DNA of 6,669 nt from an uncultured Clostridiaceae bacterium (lineage in GTDB: Bacteria > Bacillota > Clostridia > Clostridiales > Oxobacteraceae), in contig CALCDS010000035.1 in NCBI GenBank assembly GCA_937900065.1, positions 1 to 6,669 of the forward strand, in the 5' to 3' direction. The notes beneath the pieces were generated by a model. The model did not search any database, was not told the origin of the DNA, and worked only from the letters and a program-made list of their open reading frames with translations. The position numbers were made by a program, and so were the translations under genes. The first letter of the stretch is position 1, and every line of letters starts with the position of its first letter. This document shows, piece by piece, positions 5,908 through 6,669 of the stretch.

Positions 5908-6600
5908 TTAGTGCAACTGACCGTAATAAGCATTTTTACCATGTTTTCTTAGATAATGCTTGTCTAGAAGCGTTTGCCCCATGGGTTTTGTATCCGTATT
6001 TAACATGAGAGTATGATATGCTATTTTTGCAATCTCTTCAAGCACCACGGCATTATATACGGCTTCATCAGCACTTTTCCCCCATGTGAATGGACCATGA
6101 CTGTGCACAAGTACGCCTGGTATTGTCAACGGATCAATATTGCTGAATGTTTCTGCAATTACATTTCCCGTTTCCATTTCATAATTGCCTTTTATCTCAT
6201 CATCTGTCATTTTGCGAGTGCACGGTATCTTGCCATAAAAATAGTCCGCGTGAGTCGTGCCATAAGCAGGTATGCCCATACCCGCTTGAGCCCATGCAGT
6301 AGCCCAGGGCGAATGAGTGTGAACGATTCCACCTATTTTATCAAAACATTTATACAATACAATATGAGTCAAGGTATCTGATGATGGTCTCAGCTTACCT
6401 TCGACTTTTACTCCATCAAGATTTACCACTACCATATCATCAGCTGTAAGTTCCTCATATGGCATACCGCTTGGTTTTATCACAACAAGCCCGCTATCTC
6501 TGTCAATTCCGCTCACGTTCCCCCAAGTATATTTAACAAGATCATGTTTAGGAAGTTCAAGATTAGCTTTTAATACCGATTGTTTTAGTTGTTCAAGCAT
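5908..6600 (-). CDS. araD: L-ribulose-5-phosphate 4-epimerase
   Basis: This cytoplasmic enzyme interconverts L-ribulose 5-phosphate and D-xylulose 5-phosphate, the last step that feeds L-arabinose into the pentose phosphate pathway. The 230-residue length nearly equals Escherichia coli AraD (231), and the sequence follows it closely throughout, including TWGNVS (25-30), IKPSG (41-45), SSDT (73-76), GGIVHTHS (90-97), THADYFYG (116-123), HSHGPF (166-171) and DKHYLRKHG (213-221). By alignment with the E. coli enzyme, the zinc ligands are H94, H96 and H168; D75, D119 and Y226 match residues described as catalytic or active-site. All are present, so the enzyme should be active. The start is supported by GGAGGG (6612-6607), 6 bases upstream. 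No promoter or AraR box is visible in the 69 bases before it, so it may belong to a longer operon entering from the right. UlaF/SgbE-type epimerases are relatives, but the close match and the AraR-like box favour AraD. Confidence 0.93.
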   Translation of the reverse strand: MLEQLKQSVLKANLELPKHDLVKYTWGNVSGIDRDSGLVVIKPSGMPYEELTADDMVVVNLDGVKVEGKLRPSSDTLTHIVLYKCFDKIGGIVHTHSPWATAWAQAGMGIPAYGTTHADYFYGKIPCTRKMTDDEIKGNYEMETGNVIAETFSNIDPLTIPGVLVHSHGPFTWGKSADEAVYNAVVLEEIAKIAYHTLMLNTDTKPMGQTLLDKHYLRKHGKNAYYGQLH

Positions 6601-6669
6601 ACATATCCCTCCATACAGTCTTAATTATTTTAAGCTTTGTTAAGGTAAGAAAATTTCCCTACTGCCGAA
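6601..6669 (-). other. Leader upstream of araD, possibly including the end of another gene
   Basis: The 69 bases contain the araD ribosome binding site. One minus-strand frame is open from the right edge to a TAA at 6632-6630 (ending in FSYLNKA) and another to a TAA at 6642-6640. Either could be the last codons of an upstream gene, but about ten codons are too few to tell. No promoter is evident. Confidence 0.3.

Overview
The window looks like a piece of chromosome from a low-GC, anaerobic-type Firmicute (class Clostridia is my best guess). The reasons are AT-rich intergenic DNA, strong purine-rich ribosome binding sites (GGAGGG, GGGGGGAT, GAGGGGG), an ECF-type vitamin transporter subunit, a DUF3842 protein, and an arabinose locus with a Gram-positive AraR-like operator. 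No mobile element, CRISPR array, tRNA or rRNA was seen.

Left part (1-1696). A rho-independent terminator (49-80) ends an unseen plus-strand transcript. After it comes a two-gene plus-strand operon: an ECF transporter substrate-binding (S) subunit (174-692) and, two bases later, a small class I SAM methyltransferase (695-1267). A DUF3842 gene (1277-1696, minus) converges on the methyltransferase with a 9-base gap. The S subunit's substrate cannot be read from the sequence. No energising module (EcfA/EcfA'/EcfT) lies nearby, so it would have to share one encoded elsewhere. These three genes are the least understood part of the window.

Right part (1955-6669), all on the minus strand. From right to left it holds araD (L-ribulose-5-phosphate 4-epimerase, 5908-6600), a 319-base regulatory gap, and a ribose/arabinose-type sugar ABC transporter: dual ATPase (4086-5588), permease (3083-4069) and lipoprotein sugar-binding protein (1955-2980). 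The gap contains TGTACGTACA at 5713-5722, a strong match to the core of the AraR operator. With araD next door, this makes L-arabinose (or a related pentose) the most likely cargo. The transporter would bring in the sugar; an isomerase and a kinase outside the window would make L-ribulose 5-phosphate; AraD would convert that to D-xylulose 5-phosphate for the pentose phosphate pathway. The operon ends in a perfect 22-bp inverted repeat (1886-1941) followed by an AT-rich hairpin with a U8 tract (1821-1865).

Most of the window is ordinary, well-known biology. The points worth following up are the AraR-like box, the unusually long perfect hairpin, and the S-subunit/methyltransferase/DUF3842 grouping.
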